A stretch of 64,000 bases of DNA from Synechococcales cyanobacterium CNB (GCA_030263455.1 SZOZ01000003.1:124001-188000), one strand, 5' to 3'. Positions 26,195 through 35,070 are shown, numbered from the stretch's first letter. Numbers and translations are program-made. Notes: generated by a model not told the origin, from the sequence alone.

Positions 26195-28336
26195 ATGTGC
26201 GGCATCGGCGGCGTGCTCAGAGTCTGGAAGTCGGCGGCCGAGGCTCCGCCCTCGACGCTCGACGCCATACCCGAGGCATGGCTTGACGTGCTGGACGAGT
26301 CCGTCAGGCACCGCGGCCCCGACGGGTTCGGACGCTTTCGCCAGCGCATCATGCGGGCGAGCGGCGAGATCGTGGACATCGCGCTCATTCACCGCCGCCT
26401 GAGCATCATCGACCATATCGGCGGTGTGCAACCAATGGTGATCGGCGCGCCCTTGCCCCCTCGCTCATCGGAACGAGCCGCGCCCGTGAGGGAGCGGTCC
26501 TTTCCCTTCCTCGACACGCCCGCCGTCATCTCGCGAGAAGGCGCCCGCTACGAACCGGTCCGTGCGCAGGTCTGCTCGCAGTGCGGTCCCGGGGTGGCCG
26601 CGGTCGTCTTCAACGGGTGCATCTACAACCACCGCGAACTCCGGCGCGAACTCGAGGCCGTGGGACACGAGTTCTTCACCGACCACAGTGACACGGAGGT
26701 GCTGTTGCATGGGTGGAGGGAGTGGGGGGCGGAGGTCCAGAACCGGATCGAGGGGATGTTCGCGTGGCTCGTCTGGGACGCGGGAAGCGGCGTGGTAGTC
26801 GCCGCACGGGATGCCTTCGGCGAGAAGCCCTTGTGCATTCTGGACTCGGAACCCAGCGGTTTCGTCGTGTTCGCCAGTGTCCCCGCGGCACTGTCGATCA
26901 TCGCGTCCGGCGAGGGGCACGATGCGTTGAGCGCGGACGCCCTGTGCGAGTGGATTCGCTTCGGTTACCACGCGCGGCGCACACCTTTCGAGGCGTTACG
27001 GCTCGCGCCGCATGCCTGCCTCATGAGCGTGCATGGCGCGTTGCAGGATGCGTCGGCGATCGCACATCGCCGACTCGGCCCGGGGCGGGTGGGAAGATTC
27101 AAGCGTTCACTGCCCGTTCCAGGCCCGAGCCGCGAGACGGAGGATCGCATCGAGGCCTTGCTGCGCGAGGCGGTCCGCGGGCGGCTCGAAGCCGACGTCG
27201 CGGTAGGATGTCTGCTTTCCGGCGGTGTCGATTCCTCGCTCGTCGCGAAGTTTGCGAACGAGGCGATGAACAAAGCGCCGCTCACCACGATCTGCGTCCG
27301 CATGCCCGATGACCGCTACGACGAGTCGAACTACGCGAGGACCGTGGCTGCGCGGCTCGGCACCCGGCATCTCACGATCGATGCCCACGCGCAACCTGCG
27401 GACGATCTCGTCACCCTCATCACCACGATCGGCCTGCCGTTCGGCGACAGTTCATTGCTCCCCACGTACTGGGCGTGCCGGGCCGCGGCGGACGAAGTCG
27501 GCGTGCTGCTCTCCGGTGATGGGGGGGACGAGATGTTTCTTGGGTACGAGCGGTACGTCTCCGCGAAGTTCCTGGAACTCCCGGCGGTGCTGTCCGGGCT
27601 TTCGCCGTTGCTTTGTCCCTTGGTCAAAGGCTTGCCCAGGCAAAACCCGAAGTCGATCGCGGACAAAGCCGCTCGGTTTCTCCTTGCAGGCCTGGCCGGG
27701 TCATCCCAGGCGTATCGAGAACTGCTCGCGATCTTTCCTCGCGCCGACGCGGATCGCCTCATGGATCGGCCTGGTCGAGCGATGGACCTGGAATCCGCAC
27801 AGGTTCCAGGCCCGCTGGATGCGAGAGAGTACGATTTGGAACACCACCTGCCGGGGGATCTGCTGCTCAAGGTGGACACCGCGTCCATGGCCGCGGGCGT
27901 CGAACTGCGATCGCCGTTCCTCGACTCCGCGCTTGCTCGGACAGCGCTCGCCCTGCCTGTTCAACGGCTCATGCCCCGCGGCCAGCGCAAGGGTCTCCTC
28001 CGAGCCGTCGCCCGCAGGTACCTCCCCGCCGAGATCGTCGATCGTCCCAAGATGGGCTTCGCCATCCCGATCGGCGAGTGGTTCCGCACCGACTACGGCG
28101 GGATGCGGCAGTTGCTTTACGACCACCTGGAATCCACCGAGCCGTTTCCGGGGCTGGCAGAGGCGGGGATCGAACTGAACCTGGGCTTTGTTCGCCGCAT
28201 GCTCCGCGAGCACGACGCGGCGGGGGAGAAGAGCATCAACCCGTGGCACGGCCGAGACCACTCGCAGCGGCTGTACATGCTGCTGGTGCTGAGCGTCTGG
28301 TGCGGGTGGTTGCAGGGAGTGCGGGGCGGGGGGTGA
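26195..28336 (+). CDS. asnB: Asparagine synthetase (glutamine-hydrolysing) with an inserted segment
   Basis: A 713-residue AsnB-type enzyme. Family members couple glutamine hydrolysis to ATP-dependent amidation of aspartate; many relatives act in envelope polysaccharide or secondary metabolite loci. C2 (MCGIGG) is the glutaminase nucleophile, with HRGPDGF and HRRLSIID after it. The ATP pyrophosphatase motif S342-GGVDSS348 and GDGGDEMFLGYERY are present. Oddities: about 50 extra residues (83-135, including C127-S-Q-C130) split the glutaminase domain, and the normally conserved NGEIYN reads NGCIYN (C142). The total is well above E. coli AsnB (about 550). The frame is open far upstream, but C2 fixes the start. 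Confidence 0.9.
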   Translation: MCGIGGVLRVWKSAAEAPPSTLDAIPEAWLDVLDESVRHRGPDGFGRFRQRIMRASGEIVDIALIHRRLSIIDHIGGVQPMVIGAPLPPRSSERAAPVRERSFPFLDTPAVISREGARYEPVRAQVCSQCGPGVAAVVFNGCIYNHRELRRELEAVGHEFFTDHSDTEVLLHGWREWGAEVQNRIEGMFAWLVWDAGSGVVVAARDAFGEKPLCILDSEPSGFVVFASVPAALSIIASGEGHDALSADALCEWIRFGYHARRTPFEALRLAPHACLMSVHGALQDASAIAHRRLGPGRVGRFKRSLPVPGPSRETEDRIEALLREAVRGRLEADVAVGCLLSGGVDSSLVAKFANEAMNKAPLTTICVRMPDDRYDESNYARTVAARLGTRHLTIDAHAQPADDLVTLITTIGLPFGDSSLLPTYWACRAAADEVGVLLSGDGGDEMFLGYERYVSAKFLELPAVLSGLSPLLCPLVKGLPRQNPKSIADKAARFLLAGLAGSSQAYRELLAIFPRADADRLMDRPGRAMDLESAQVPGPLDAREYDLEHHLPGDLLLKVDTASMAAGVELRSPFLDSALARTALALPVQRLMPRGQRKGLLRAVARRYLPAEIVDRPKMGFAIPIGEWFRTDYGGMRQLLYDHLESTEPFPGLAEAGIELNLGFVRRMLREHDAAGEKSINPWHGRDHSQRLYMLLVLSVWCGWLQGVRGGG

Positions 28337-28357
28337 CAGGGCGGCTCGTTCGTGAGT

Positions 28358-28379
28358 GGGCGTTCGCCTGCGCTTCGTG
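28358..28379. repeat. Dispersed repeat copy B2 (after asnB)
   Basis: Shares 20 of 22 positions with 18979-19000 inside rlmN. It lies in the 87-base gap between the convergent asnB and DUF481 genes and runs into the 17-base tandem repeat. Confidence 0.45.
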
Positions 28380-28418
28380 CTCCGTTCCGCTTCATGTTCC
28401 GTTCGGCTTCATGCTCGG
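28372..28418. repeat. 17-base tandem repeat, 2.8 copies
   Basis: Units at 28372-28388, 28389-28405 and a partial one at 28406-28418 share the pattern GCTTCRTGYTCCGTTCS. It occupies most of the gap between asnB and the DUF481 gene. It has no terminator-like stem. Confidence 0.6.
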
Positions 28419-28423
28419 CCGCG

Positions 28424-29218
28424 TTACATCTTCCAGCCGAGAGTGATGAAGTAGACGAAGTCGTTGCGCTTTTTCTCCGGTCCGGGCGTCGAGTCGTAGC
28501 GGTCCTCCACGCCGACTCGCAGGAACAGCCCGTTTGACCTGTCGATGTCCAGCTCGAGTGCGGCATTGGTTTCGAAACGGTACGGTCCGAACTCGGACAC
28601 GTCGGGCATGAAGTCGAATACCCACACCAGCCGTTGCGACTCGCTCAGGTTGTATTGCAGATCGAGGCCGAGGACGGCTTCAGGGGTGATGGTGTTGTCC
28701 ACACCGTCGAACTCGCGGGTGAGGTCCATGCCTGCCCGGGTGAGGAAGTAGAGCGACTCCGTCTTGCTCCAGAGGTATCCGACGCCGGGTCCGCCCGAGA
28801 CCCGGTGTCGCCAGTCCTGGAACTCGTCGAACTCGTAGCGTGCTCGCGCGTAGTACCGCCAAGGCGAGTCCGCGATGAGCCAGTCGTTGCGGAGTTTCGT
28901 ATCGAAGCGGTTTGCGCTCTCGGTGCCCTCCTCGGTCGCGTAGGAGTAGACGGCCGAGAAATCGGTCTCGAATCGTGCGGTATCGCGGGAGAGGGCGAGA
29001 TCGCCCCTGACGTTCAGCCGCTTGGTGTTCCCCGACGCCCCGTGCAGGCCCAGGCTCGCCGACCCGGACCAGACCACGTCCGGCTCGGCCAGGGCAGCCT
29101 CGGCCTCGGTCGGAGCGGCCTCATCTTGCCCGGGGGCGGCGGTAGAGAGGGTTGCCAGCAGGCCCGCCGCGGCCCATCCCAGCGGGTTTGAGACGAATCG
29201 GTTATCAGACGGGTTCAT
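28424..29218 (-). CDS. DUF481 family outer-membrane beta-barrel protein
   Basis: A 264-residue exported protein. A signal peptide (to about APGQDE) and an Ala/Glu-rich linker precede SGSASLGLHGASGNTKRLNVRGDLAL. This is the hallmark start of DUF481 (YdiY-like) proteins, short outer-membrane barrels. Repeated aromatic/polar beta strands follow, ending in an aromatic-rich C-terminal strand (FVYFITLGWKM), as barrel proteins do. The ATG at 29218 is chosen because it begins the signal peptide. It is divergent from the amidase gene and convergent with asnB. The role is unknown. Confidence 0.85.
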   Translation of the reverse strand: MNPSDNRFVSNPLGWAAAGLLATLSTAAPGQDEAAPTEAEAALAEPDVVWSGSASLGLHGASGNTKRLNVRGDLALSRDTARFETDFSAVYSYATEEGTESANRFDTKLRNDWLIADSPWRYYARARYEFDEFQDWRHRVSGGPGVGYLWSKTESLYFLTRAGMDLTREFDGVDNTITPEAVLGLDLQYNLSESQRLVWVFDFMPDVSEFGPYRFETNAALELDIDRSNGLFLRVGVEDRYDSTPGPEKKRNDFVYFITLGWKM

Positions 29219-29376
29219 GGGGTGCAAGAGTAGCGCAAAGGCGTGCCGGATTCCGTCTTTTCGGGCCGCACGCTCCCCGCGCGGATGGTACGATCCACGC
29301 CATGGGGCGCGCCCGCGCGGCATGGCCGCCGCTTCCTGCACGCCCGCGAGCCTTTCGACCGATGGAAGCAGTCTCT

Positions 29377-30123
29377 ATGGACGGAATCACGCGGCGTGAC
29401 ATCGTGCGGAGCGGTCTTGTTCTCGGCGCGTCGATCGTCGGGGCGGGTCTTGTCCTCGGCGGGTGCGGCACCACGCGATCGGCCCAGCGTCGCCGGCCGT
29501 TGCCGGATGCTCCGGTCTACGACCGCCCCGCGCCCGAGGTCGTGTCGCACAAGCCCGGCTGGCTTGACGAGTGGCGCCGCCAACGGGCCGGACAGGCCCC
29601 GGTGCAGGGAGTCATCCCTCGCTCGGCGTGGACCCGCGAAGGCCCGATCATTTCCAGAGCCGACCCGATGGGCGGCATCAACCGGATCACGATTCACCAC
29701 GACGGCATGACCCCGTTCACGGCGACCAGCGACGCCGCGGCGGCCCGGCGCATCGAAGCGATCCGCGCCGCCCACGTCAACAGCAACGGGTGGGCCGATA
29801 TCGGGTACCACTACGTCATCGATCCGTCGGGGCGCGTCTGGGAGGCCCGTCCGCTCTCGCTGCAGGGGGCGCACGCCGGAGGCGAGAATAACCGCAACAA
29901 CCTCGGCATCGTGGTGCTGGGCAACTACGACAACCAGCGTCCGACAAACGAGTCGATCTCCGCGCTCGACAACTTCGTGGCGGCGCAGATGCAGCGGTAT
30001 CGCGTCCCAGTCTCGCGGGTCTATACGCACCAGGAACTCAAGCCGACCGCCTGCCCCGGACGCAATCTCCAGGCCTACATGGAGAGGACGAGGTCTCGCG
30101 GCGGCACGATGGCCCGGGCCTGA
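29377..30123 (+). CDS. Lipoprotein N-acetylmuramoyl-L-alanine amidase (amidase_2/PGRP family)
   Basis: A 248-residue exported amidase that should cleave the bond between N-acetylmuramic acid and the stem peptide. The N-terminus has a twin-arginine-like TRRDIV, a hydrophobic stretch and a lipobox (LGGC, C30). The amidase_2 domain spans about 80-235. The zinc ligands are expected to be H107/H108 in TIHHDG, H218 in YTHQELKP and C226 in TACPG; GYHY at 143-146 is also typical. The ATG at 29377 is preferred (GGAAG 8 bases upstream); 29362 is an in-frame alternative. It converges on the YggS gene with a 6-base gap. Confidence 0.88.
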   Translation: MDGITRRDIVRSGLVLGASIVGAGLVLGGCGTTRSAQRRRPLPDAPVYDRPAPEVVSHKPGWLDEWRRQRAGQAPVQGVIPRSAWTREGPIISRADPMGGINRITIHHDGMTPFTATSDAAAARRIEAIRAAHVNSNGWADIGYHYVIDPSGRVWEARPLSLQGAHAGGENNRNNLGIVVLGNYDNQRPTNESISALDNFVAAQMQRYRVPVSRVYTHQELKPTACPGRNLQAYMERTRSRGGTMARA

Positions 30124-30129
30124 CGCGCC

Positions 30130-30954
30130 TCAGTCCTCACCGCCGTCGTCGTGCTTTGCCGGTCCGAAGATGGCGGTGCCTATGCGCACGAGGTTCGCCC
30201 CCTCCTCAATGGCGACTTCGAAGTCACCGGTCATGCCCATCGAGAGCAGGTCGAAGCGTCCCTCGCCGATGCCGGTAGTTCGGATTTCCTCGAACAGCTC
30301 GCGGCATCGGGCGAAAGCCGGGCGAGCATCCTCGGGGTTGTCGGAGAAGGCGGCCATGGTCATCAGGCCGCGGACACGCACGTTGACCATCGTCTCGATC
30401 TGCTCGGCCAGCGGGAGAGCGGCTGCGATCGGGCAGCCGAACTTCTGGGATTCGCCGGAGCAGTTGACCTGCACGAGCACCTCAACCGGCGTGTCTCTTT
30501 TCAGGGCCGCGGCCTGGATTTCCTCTGCCAACCGGAGCGAGTCAACCGAGTGAATAAGCCGGACCGAGCCGATGATCCGGCGGACCTTGTTGCGTTGCAG
30601 GTGGCCGATCATGTGCCAGCGGACCGGTCCGGGGGTGTCGCCGGCCGTGGCTCGACCCGTGAGCACGGCCTCGGCGTCGCGCGCGGCCCGACCCTGGCGG
30701 ACCTGGGGGAGCGCGCGCAGCCGCGCCGCGAACTCCTCGACCATGGCCTGCCGCTGGAGCAGAGGCTGGACGCGGTTCTCGCCGAAGTCGCGGTGCCCGA
30801 GTTCGAGCAGGGTCCGCACGTCGTCGGACTCGGCGTTCTTGGTGACGGCGATCAGGATGACCTGCTCGGGCCGGCGCCCGCTCCGCTCGGCAGCCCCTGC
30901 GATTCGCTCGCGGACTTCCGCATAGCGTGCTTCGAGGGTGGGTTCCGTCTGCAT
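30130..30954 (-). CDS. YggS/PLPBP family pyridoxal-phosphate homeostasis protein
   Basis: A 274-residue PLP-binding protein of the YggS/PLPHP family, involved in keeping vitamin B6 and amino-acid pools balanced and without a known enzymatic reaction. The PLP lysine is K39 in IAVTKN. FGENRVQPLLQR, WHMIGHLQRNKVR, HSVDSLRLAEEI and the C-terminal LSMGMTGDFEVAIEEGANLVRIGTAIFG are all family signatures. It is longer than usual (about 230) through an Ala/Arg-rich loop near 82-115. The ATG at 30954 has AGGGA 6 bases upstream; a GTG at 30969 is in frame. Confidence 0.95.
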   Translation of the reverse strand: MQTEPTLEARYAEVRERIAGAAERSGRRPEQVILIAVTKNAESDDVRTLLELGHRDFGENRVQPLLQRQAMVEEFAARLRALPQVRQGRAARDAEAVLTGRATAGDTPGPVRWHMIGHLQRNKVRRIIGSVRLIHSVDSLRLAEEIQAAALKRDTPVEVLVQVNCSGESQKFGCPIAAALPLAEQIETMVNVRVRGLMTMAAFSDNPEDARPAFARCRELFEEIRTTGIGEGRFDLLSMGMTGDFEVAIEEGANLVRIGTAIFGPAKHDDGGED

Positions 30955-31077
30955 GGCGCGTCCCTGCACGGCGTGTCCTCCTCCGTCCGGAACTCCGCGA
31001 GGCTCCGCCCCGCCCCGCTAGGATACCGCCTCAGGATCGCTCCGCAAGGCGGTCCGATCTTCCGGGGAGAACGAGCC

Positions 31078-31566
31078 ATGGCGAACGAACACCTCAAGCC
31101 GCGCGACAATCCGATCTCCGTGGGCGAGGCTGCCCCGGACTTCATGCTGACCGACCAGAACCGGCAGGAGTGGCGGCTCTCCGACCATGTGAAGAAGGGG
31201 GACGTCGTCCTCTGCTTCTACCCGCTCGATTTCTCGCCCGTGTGCTCGGCAGAGATGAAGTGCGTAACGGATGAGTTCGATCGGTGGTCCCGCAAAGGCG
31301 CGACCGTCGTCGGTATCTCCTGCGACTCGTTCTTCGCCCACGACGCTTGGGCGAAAAGCCTCGGCCTGAAACAGACGCTGCTCGCGGACATGCACCGGCA
31401 GGTCTGCAAGGCGTACGGGTTCTACTGGCCCGACCTGAACGTCGCTTCCCGCGGCACAGTGGTCGTCGGGCACGACCCGTCCGGCCGGGGCAGGGTCAAG
31501 CGAGTCCAGACTCGGGAGATCAAGACCGCCCTGACGGCCGACGACCTGCTCGCTGCGCTTTCCTGA
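31078..31566 (+). CDS. Peroxiredoxin (AhpC/TSA family, AhpE-like)
   Basis: A 162-residue thiol peroxidase. The peroxidatic cysteine is C56 in YPLDFSPVCSAEM, where serine replaces the more common threonine three residues before it (SxxC). A further cysteine at C62 and others at C99 and C118 are possible resolving residues, but a one-cysteine mechanism cannot be excluded. The downstream W/F motif and RGTVVVGHD are family-typical. GGAGA lies 7 bases before the ATG. It is transcribed toward glmS, 156 bases away. It reduces peroxides in the cytoplasm; the reductant is unknown. Confidence 0.93.
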   Translation: MANEHLKPRDNPISVGEAAPDFMLTDQNRQEWRLSDHVKKGDVVLCFYPLDFSPVCSAEMKCVTDEFDRWSRKGATVVGISCDSFFAHDAWAKSLGLKQTLLADMHRQVCKAYGFYWPDLNVASRGTVVVGHDPSGRGRVKRVQTREIKTALTADDLLAALS

Positions 31567-31722
31567 TTGACTTGCCGGGTCGGTAGGGTGGCGATCGGGC
31601 GGAAGGGCGAGTGACCGGCACGATCCCGGATGCTTTGGTGGGCGTAGGACTCTCTGGTTGGTCTCCGGGGCGACTTGTGGCCCCCATGCGGCCGATAGTG
31701 GGGGGAGAGGGAGGATCGCTCC

Positions 31723-33564
31723 ATGTGCGGGATCGTCGCCTACATCGGGTCTCGTCAGGCTCTTCCGTTGCTGATCGAGGGGCTGAAGCGGCTCGAGTAT
31801 CGCGGGTACGACTCCGCCGGGGTGGCTGTCATCGACAACGGGAAGCTCCGCACCCTCCGTGCGGTCGGTCGCGTGGCCGATCTGGAGCAACGGCTCGAGC
31901 GGCAGGGGCAGATGCGCGGGACCATCGGGCTCGCGCACACGCGCTGGGCCACGCACGGCGGCGTGACCGAGGCCAACGCCCACCCCCACCGCGACGACCG
32001 GGCCGGCATCGCGCTGGTCCACAACGGGATCATCGAGAACTATGCCACGCTTCGAACGTGGTTGGAGGAGAAGGGCCACCGGTTCACGAGCGAGACCGAC
32101 ACTGAAGTCCTCGCCATGCTCATCGGCGAGTTGTACGACCTGGCATCGGGCGTGGACCTGGAAGCCGCGGTGCAGGCAGCGCTGCGGGAGGTGACCGGGG
32201 CGTACGCGATCGCGGTCGTGTGCGAGCACGAGCCGGGCGTGCTGGTCGCGGCCCGCAAGGGTTCGCCGCTCATGGTCGGTGTCGGCGCTGGGGAGTACAT
32301 CGTCGCGTCGGACCCGGCGGCGATCGTTGCGCACACGACGCAGGCATTCCCGCTGGACGACTACAACGTCGTCAAGCTGACGCGTGAGGGTCTGCGCACC
32401 TCGACGGTGGACAACGCGGAGGTCACGCCCCGCATGATGCAGCTCGAACTCGACCTCGAGCAGATCGAGCTCGGCTCGTTCGAGCACTTCATGCAGAAGG
32501 AGATCTTCGAGCAGCCGCGGGCGATCCGCAACTGCTGCCGGGGCCGGATCGATGAGCGCGAGGGCAAGGTCGTGCTTGGCGGCCTGTCGGCGTACGCCAA
32601 GGAGCTGGTCAAGGCGCGACGGTTCATCTTCGTGGCGCAGGGGACGGCCCTGCACGCCGCGATGATCGGCGAGTACCTGTTCGAAGACCTGGCGAAAGTT
32701 CCGGCGGAGGTCGAGTACGGCAGCGAGTTCCGCTATCGCAACCCGATCATCGAGGACAGCAGCGTGGTCGTCGCCGTGAGCCAGTCGGGCGAGACGGCGG
32801 ACACGCTGGCCGCGCTGACCGAGGCCAAGGAGCGCGGCGCGCTGGCGCTGGGCGTCATCAATGTCGTCGGGTCCACCATCGCCCGGGAGACCGACGCCGG
32901 CGTGTACCTGCGCGTGGGGCCGGAGGTCGGCGTCGCCAGCACCAAGGCGTTCACGGGGCAGGTGACCGCGCTCGCCATGATCGCTCTTTTCCTTGCGCGG
33001 CGGAAGTTCACGTCGCAGGAGGAGTGCGCGGCGATGCTCTCGGAGTTGTCCGCCATCCCGGACAAGATGGAGCGCGTGCTGGGGCAGGACGACCACATCC
33101 GCCGCGTGACGCGGAAGTACGTGGACCGCGAGAACTGGCTCTTCCTCGGGCGGGGGTACAACTATCCGACCGCCCTGGAGGGCGCGCTGAAACTCAAGGA
33201 AATCTCGTACATCCACGCCGAGGGCATGCCGGCGGCCGAGATGAAGCACGGGCCGATCGCGCTCATCAACGACGGGATGCCGGCGGTCTTCATCGCCAAC
33301 CGTGGCCGACAGTACGACAAGGTGCTGAGCAACATCGCCGAAGTGCGCTCGCGCGGTGGGCACGTGATCGCCGTGGCTACGGAAGGCGATACGGAGATCG
33401 CCCAACTCGCCGAGGACGTGCTGTACGTGCCCGAATGCGCCGAGCCGCTCAGCCCGCTGCTCACGGTGGTGCCGCTTCAACTGATGGCATACCACGCGGC
33501 GGTGCTTCGGGGGCACGACGTGGACAAGCCGCGCAATCTGGCCAAGAGCGTGACGGTTGAGTAA
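31723..33564 (+). CDS. glmS: Glutamine-fructose-6-phosphate aminotransferase (isomerising)
   Basis: A 613-residue GlmS, which makes glucosamine-6-phosphate from fructose-6-phosphate and glutamine, the entry step to peptidoglycan and amino-sugar synthesis. C2 (MCGIVAYIG) is the glutaminase nucleophile, with TRWATHGGVTEANAHPH following. The isomerase half carries two SIS domains (VAVSQSGETADTLAAL; the GRGYNYPTALEGALKLKEISYIHAEG block) and ends DKPRNLAKSVTVE. Length equals the family norm. The ribosome-binding region GGAGAGGGAGG precedes the ATG. No glmS ribozyme core was recognised in the 156 bases upstream. Confidence 0.98.
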   Translation: MCGIVAYIGSRQALPLLIEGLKRLEYRGYDSAGVAVIDNGKLRTLRAVGRVADLEQRLERQGQMRGTIGLAHTRWATHGGVTEANAHPHRDDRAGIALVHNGIIENYATLRTWLEEKGHRFTSETDTEVLAMLIGELYDLASGVDLEAAVQAALREVTGAYAIAVVCEHEPGVLVAARKGSPLMVGVGAGEYIVASDPAAIVAHTTQAFPLDDYNVVKLTREGLRTSTVDNAEVTPRMMQLELDLEQIELGSFEHFMQKEIFEQPRAIRNCCRGRIDEREGKVVLGGLSAYAKELVKARRFIFVAQGTALHAAMIGEYLFEDLAKVPAEVEYGSEFRYRNPIIEDSSVVVAVSQSGETADTLAALTEAKERGALALGVINVVGSTIARETDAGVYLRVGPEVGVASTKAFTGQVTALAMIALFLARRKFTSQEECAAMLSELSAIPDKMERVLGQDDHIRRVTRKYVDRENWLFLGRGYNYPTALEGALKLKEISYIHAEGMPAAEMKHGPIALINDGMPAVFIANRGRQYDKVLSNIAEVRSRGGHVIAVATEGDTEIAQLAEDVLYVPECAEPLSPLLTVVPLQLMAYHAAVLRGHDVDKPRNLAKSVTVE

Positions 33565-33580
33565 CCGCGGGCCTCGCGGT
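33564..33580. terminator. Short hairpin between convergent glmS and rplU
   Basis: ACCGCG (33564-33569) can pair with CGCGGT (33575-33580) around a 5-base loop, filling the 15-base gap between the two stop codons. There is no T-run on either side, so a bidirectional terminator is only a possibility. Confidence 0.35.
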
Positions 33581-33912
33581 CAGCCCTTGATGCCGGTGAC
33601 CTTCACGCTGGTGTAGCGTTGGCGGTGGCCGGTCTTGCGGCGGTAGCCCTTCTTGGGTTTGAACTTGTGGATGGTGATCTTCTCACCCTTCACGACCGGC
33701 TCGACCACTTGGGCCGTGACCGACGCGCCCACGACGTAGGGCGTGCCGACCTTGGCGTTTCCGCCCGCTTCGCCGACCATGAGGACTCGGTCGAAGGTGA
33801 CGGTCTCGCCCGCCGCGGCCTCGCCGCCCTTGTGGAGGTCGATCAGGATGGTGTCACCCTCGGCGACGCGGCGCTGGCCACCGGATTCTTCGATGATGGC
33901 GTACTGGGGCAT
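33580..33912 (-). CDS. rplU: 50S ribosomal protein bL21
   Basis: A 110-residue bL21 ribosomal protein. It starts MPQYAIIEESGGQRRVAEGD, contains VTAQVVEP, and ends with the basic family signature KPKKGYRRKTGHRQ. In most bacteria rplU is followed by rpmA (bL27) and often obg. Here the next gene is the convergent glmS, so rplU stands alone. The start is fixed by the family N-terminus. Confidence 0.97.
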   Translation of the reverse strand: MPQYAIIEESGGQRRVAEGDTILIDLHKGGEAAAGETVTFDRVLMVGEAGGNAKVGTPYVVGASVTAQVVEPVVKGEKITIHKFKPKKGYRRKTGHRQRYTSVKVTGIKG

Positions 33913-34140
33913 GGATCGGTCCTCGTCCGCGCGGGCATCGGGGCGGCACAGCCGGCTTCGGACCCGGCCCGCGACGGGTCGAGAGCATAGGCGGGCGGTC
34001 CGGACTGGGGCGAGCGGTGGCGTGACGCGAGGGATGGCTCTACCGTGGCGCGACGGTTCGGGCGTGCTGTCGCTGGGCTTGGGTCATGATGCACGGCCCT
34101 CCGATAGCGGTCACGACGAGGGCGAACGAGGTCAAGGACC

Positions 34141-35070
34141 ATGGCGAAACGGAAGGGGAAGGTCGCGTCGAGGCCCGGCAAGCCGCGCACAACGGTCACC
34201 ACGCCCGAGTCCGCGACGAGGGCAGAGGCGAGGCCGAAGCGGGGTGCGGCAAAGAAGACCGGGCGGTCGAGCAGTCCGCCCGCCGCGAGACTCATCGACG
34301 AGCGGATCCGGGAACTGGGTGGATGGCGCGGGGAGACGCTTGCGCGCATGAGAGCGCTGATCCTCGATGCGGTTCCGGGGATCACGGAGGAGTGGAAGTG
34401 GAACAACCCGGTATGGTCGCACAACGGGATTGTCTGCACCGGGGAGGCCTACACGAAGGTCGTGAAACTGACGTTTGCCAAGGGCGCTGGCCTGCCGGAC
34501 CCCTCGGGCCTCTTCAACTCGAGCCTTGAAGGCAACACACGACGGGCGATCGACATCCGCGAAGGGGAGACAATCAACGGGCGCGCGTTCAAGGCGATCG
34601 TGAAGGCGGCGGCGGCCTGCAACGGGAAGCCCACAAAGACGGCCAAGGGGGGGGTGGCTGAGTCCGGGCCGGTGAGACTTCTGTCGGGCGGCAACCCGCA
34701 GATTGCGAAGGCCGACGGCGACGTGCCGGTGCAGGCGTACATCGCCGCGATGCCGGGCTGGAAGAGCGACCTTGGACGCCGCCTCGATGCGGTCATTACG
34801 CGGAGCGTTCCGGGCGTGCGGAAGGCCGTGCGGTGGAACTCACCCTTCTACGGCGTCGAGGGGCTGGGTTGGTTCCTCTCGTTCCACGTCTTCAACCGCT
34901 ACGTCAAGGTCACGTTTTTCAAGGGGGCGTCGCTGCGGCCCGTGCCTCCCGGAGCGGGCAAGGACAAGGAGGCTCGTTGGATCGATATCCACGAGAACGA
35001 CATGTTCGAGGAGGCGCTGATGGCGAAGTGGGTGAAGCAGGCAGCGGCGTTGCCCGGCTGGACGCCGTAG
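34141..35070 (+). CDS. Tandem DUF1801 domain protein
   Basis: A 309-residue soluble protein. A basic, Ala/Arg/Lys-rich N-terminus (1-48) precedes two DUF1801 (YdhG-like) domains, at about 50-155 and 185-305. Each has the pattern of a helix before VPGI/VPGV, then EEWKWNNPVWS or RKAVRWNSPFYG, then KVVKLTFAKGA or YVKVTFFKGAS followed by an ID-rich stretch. Most DUF1801 proteins carry one copy, so this looks like an internal duplication. The basic tail suggests contact with nucleic acid or another acidic partner, but no function is established for the family. Confidence 0.85.
   Translation: MAKRKGKVASRPGKPRTTVTTPESATRAEARPKRGAAKKTGRSSSPPAARLIDERIRELGGWRGETLARMRALILDAVPGITEEWKWNNPVWSHNGIVCTGEAYTKVVKLTFAKGAGLPDPSGLFNSSLEGNTRRAIDIREGETINGRAFKAIVKAAAACNGKPTKTAKGGVAESGPVRLLSGGNPQIAKADGDVPVQAYIAAMPGWKSDLGRRLDAVITRSVPGVRKAVRWNSPFYGVEGLGWFLSFHVFNRYVKVTFFKGASLRPVPPGAGKDKEARWIDIHENDMFEEALMAKWVKQAAALPGWTP

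Noticed and set aside
31567-31722. Possible glmS ribozyme or promoter upstream of glmS
   Set aside because: No ribozyme core was recognised, and the only TTGACT/TAGGGT pair has an 11-base spacer, too short for a sigma-70 promoter.
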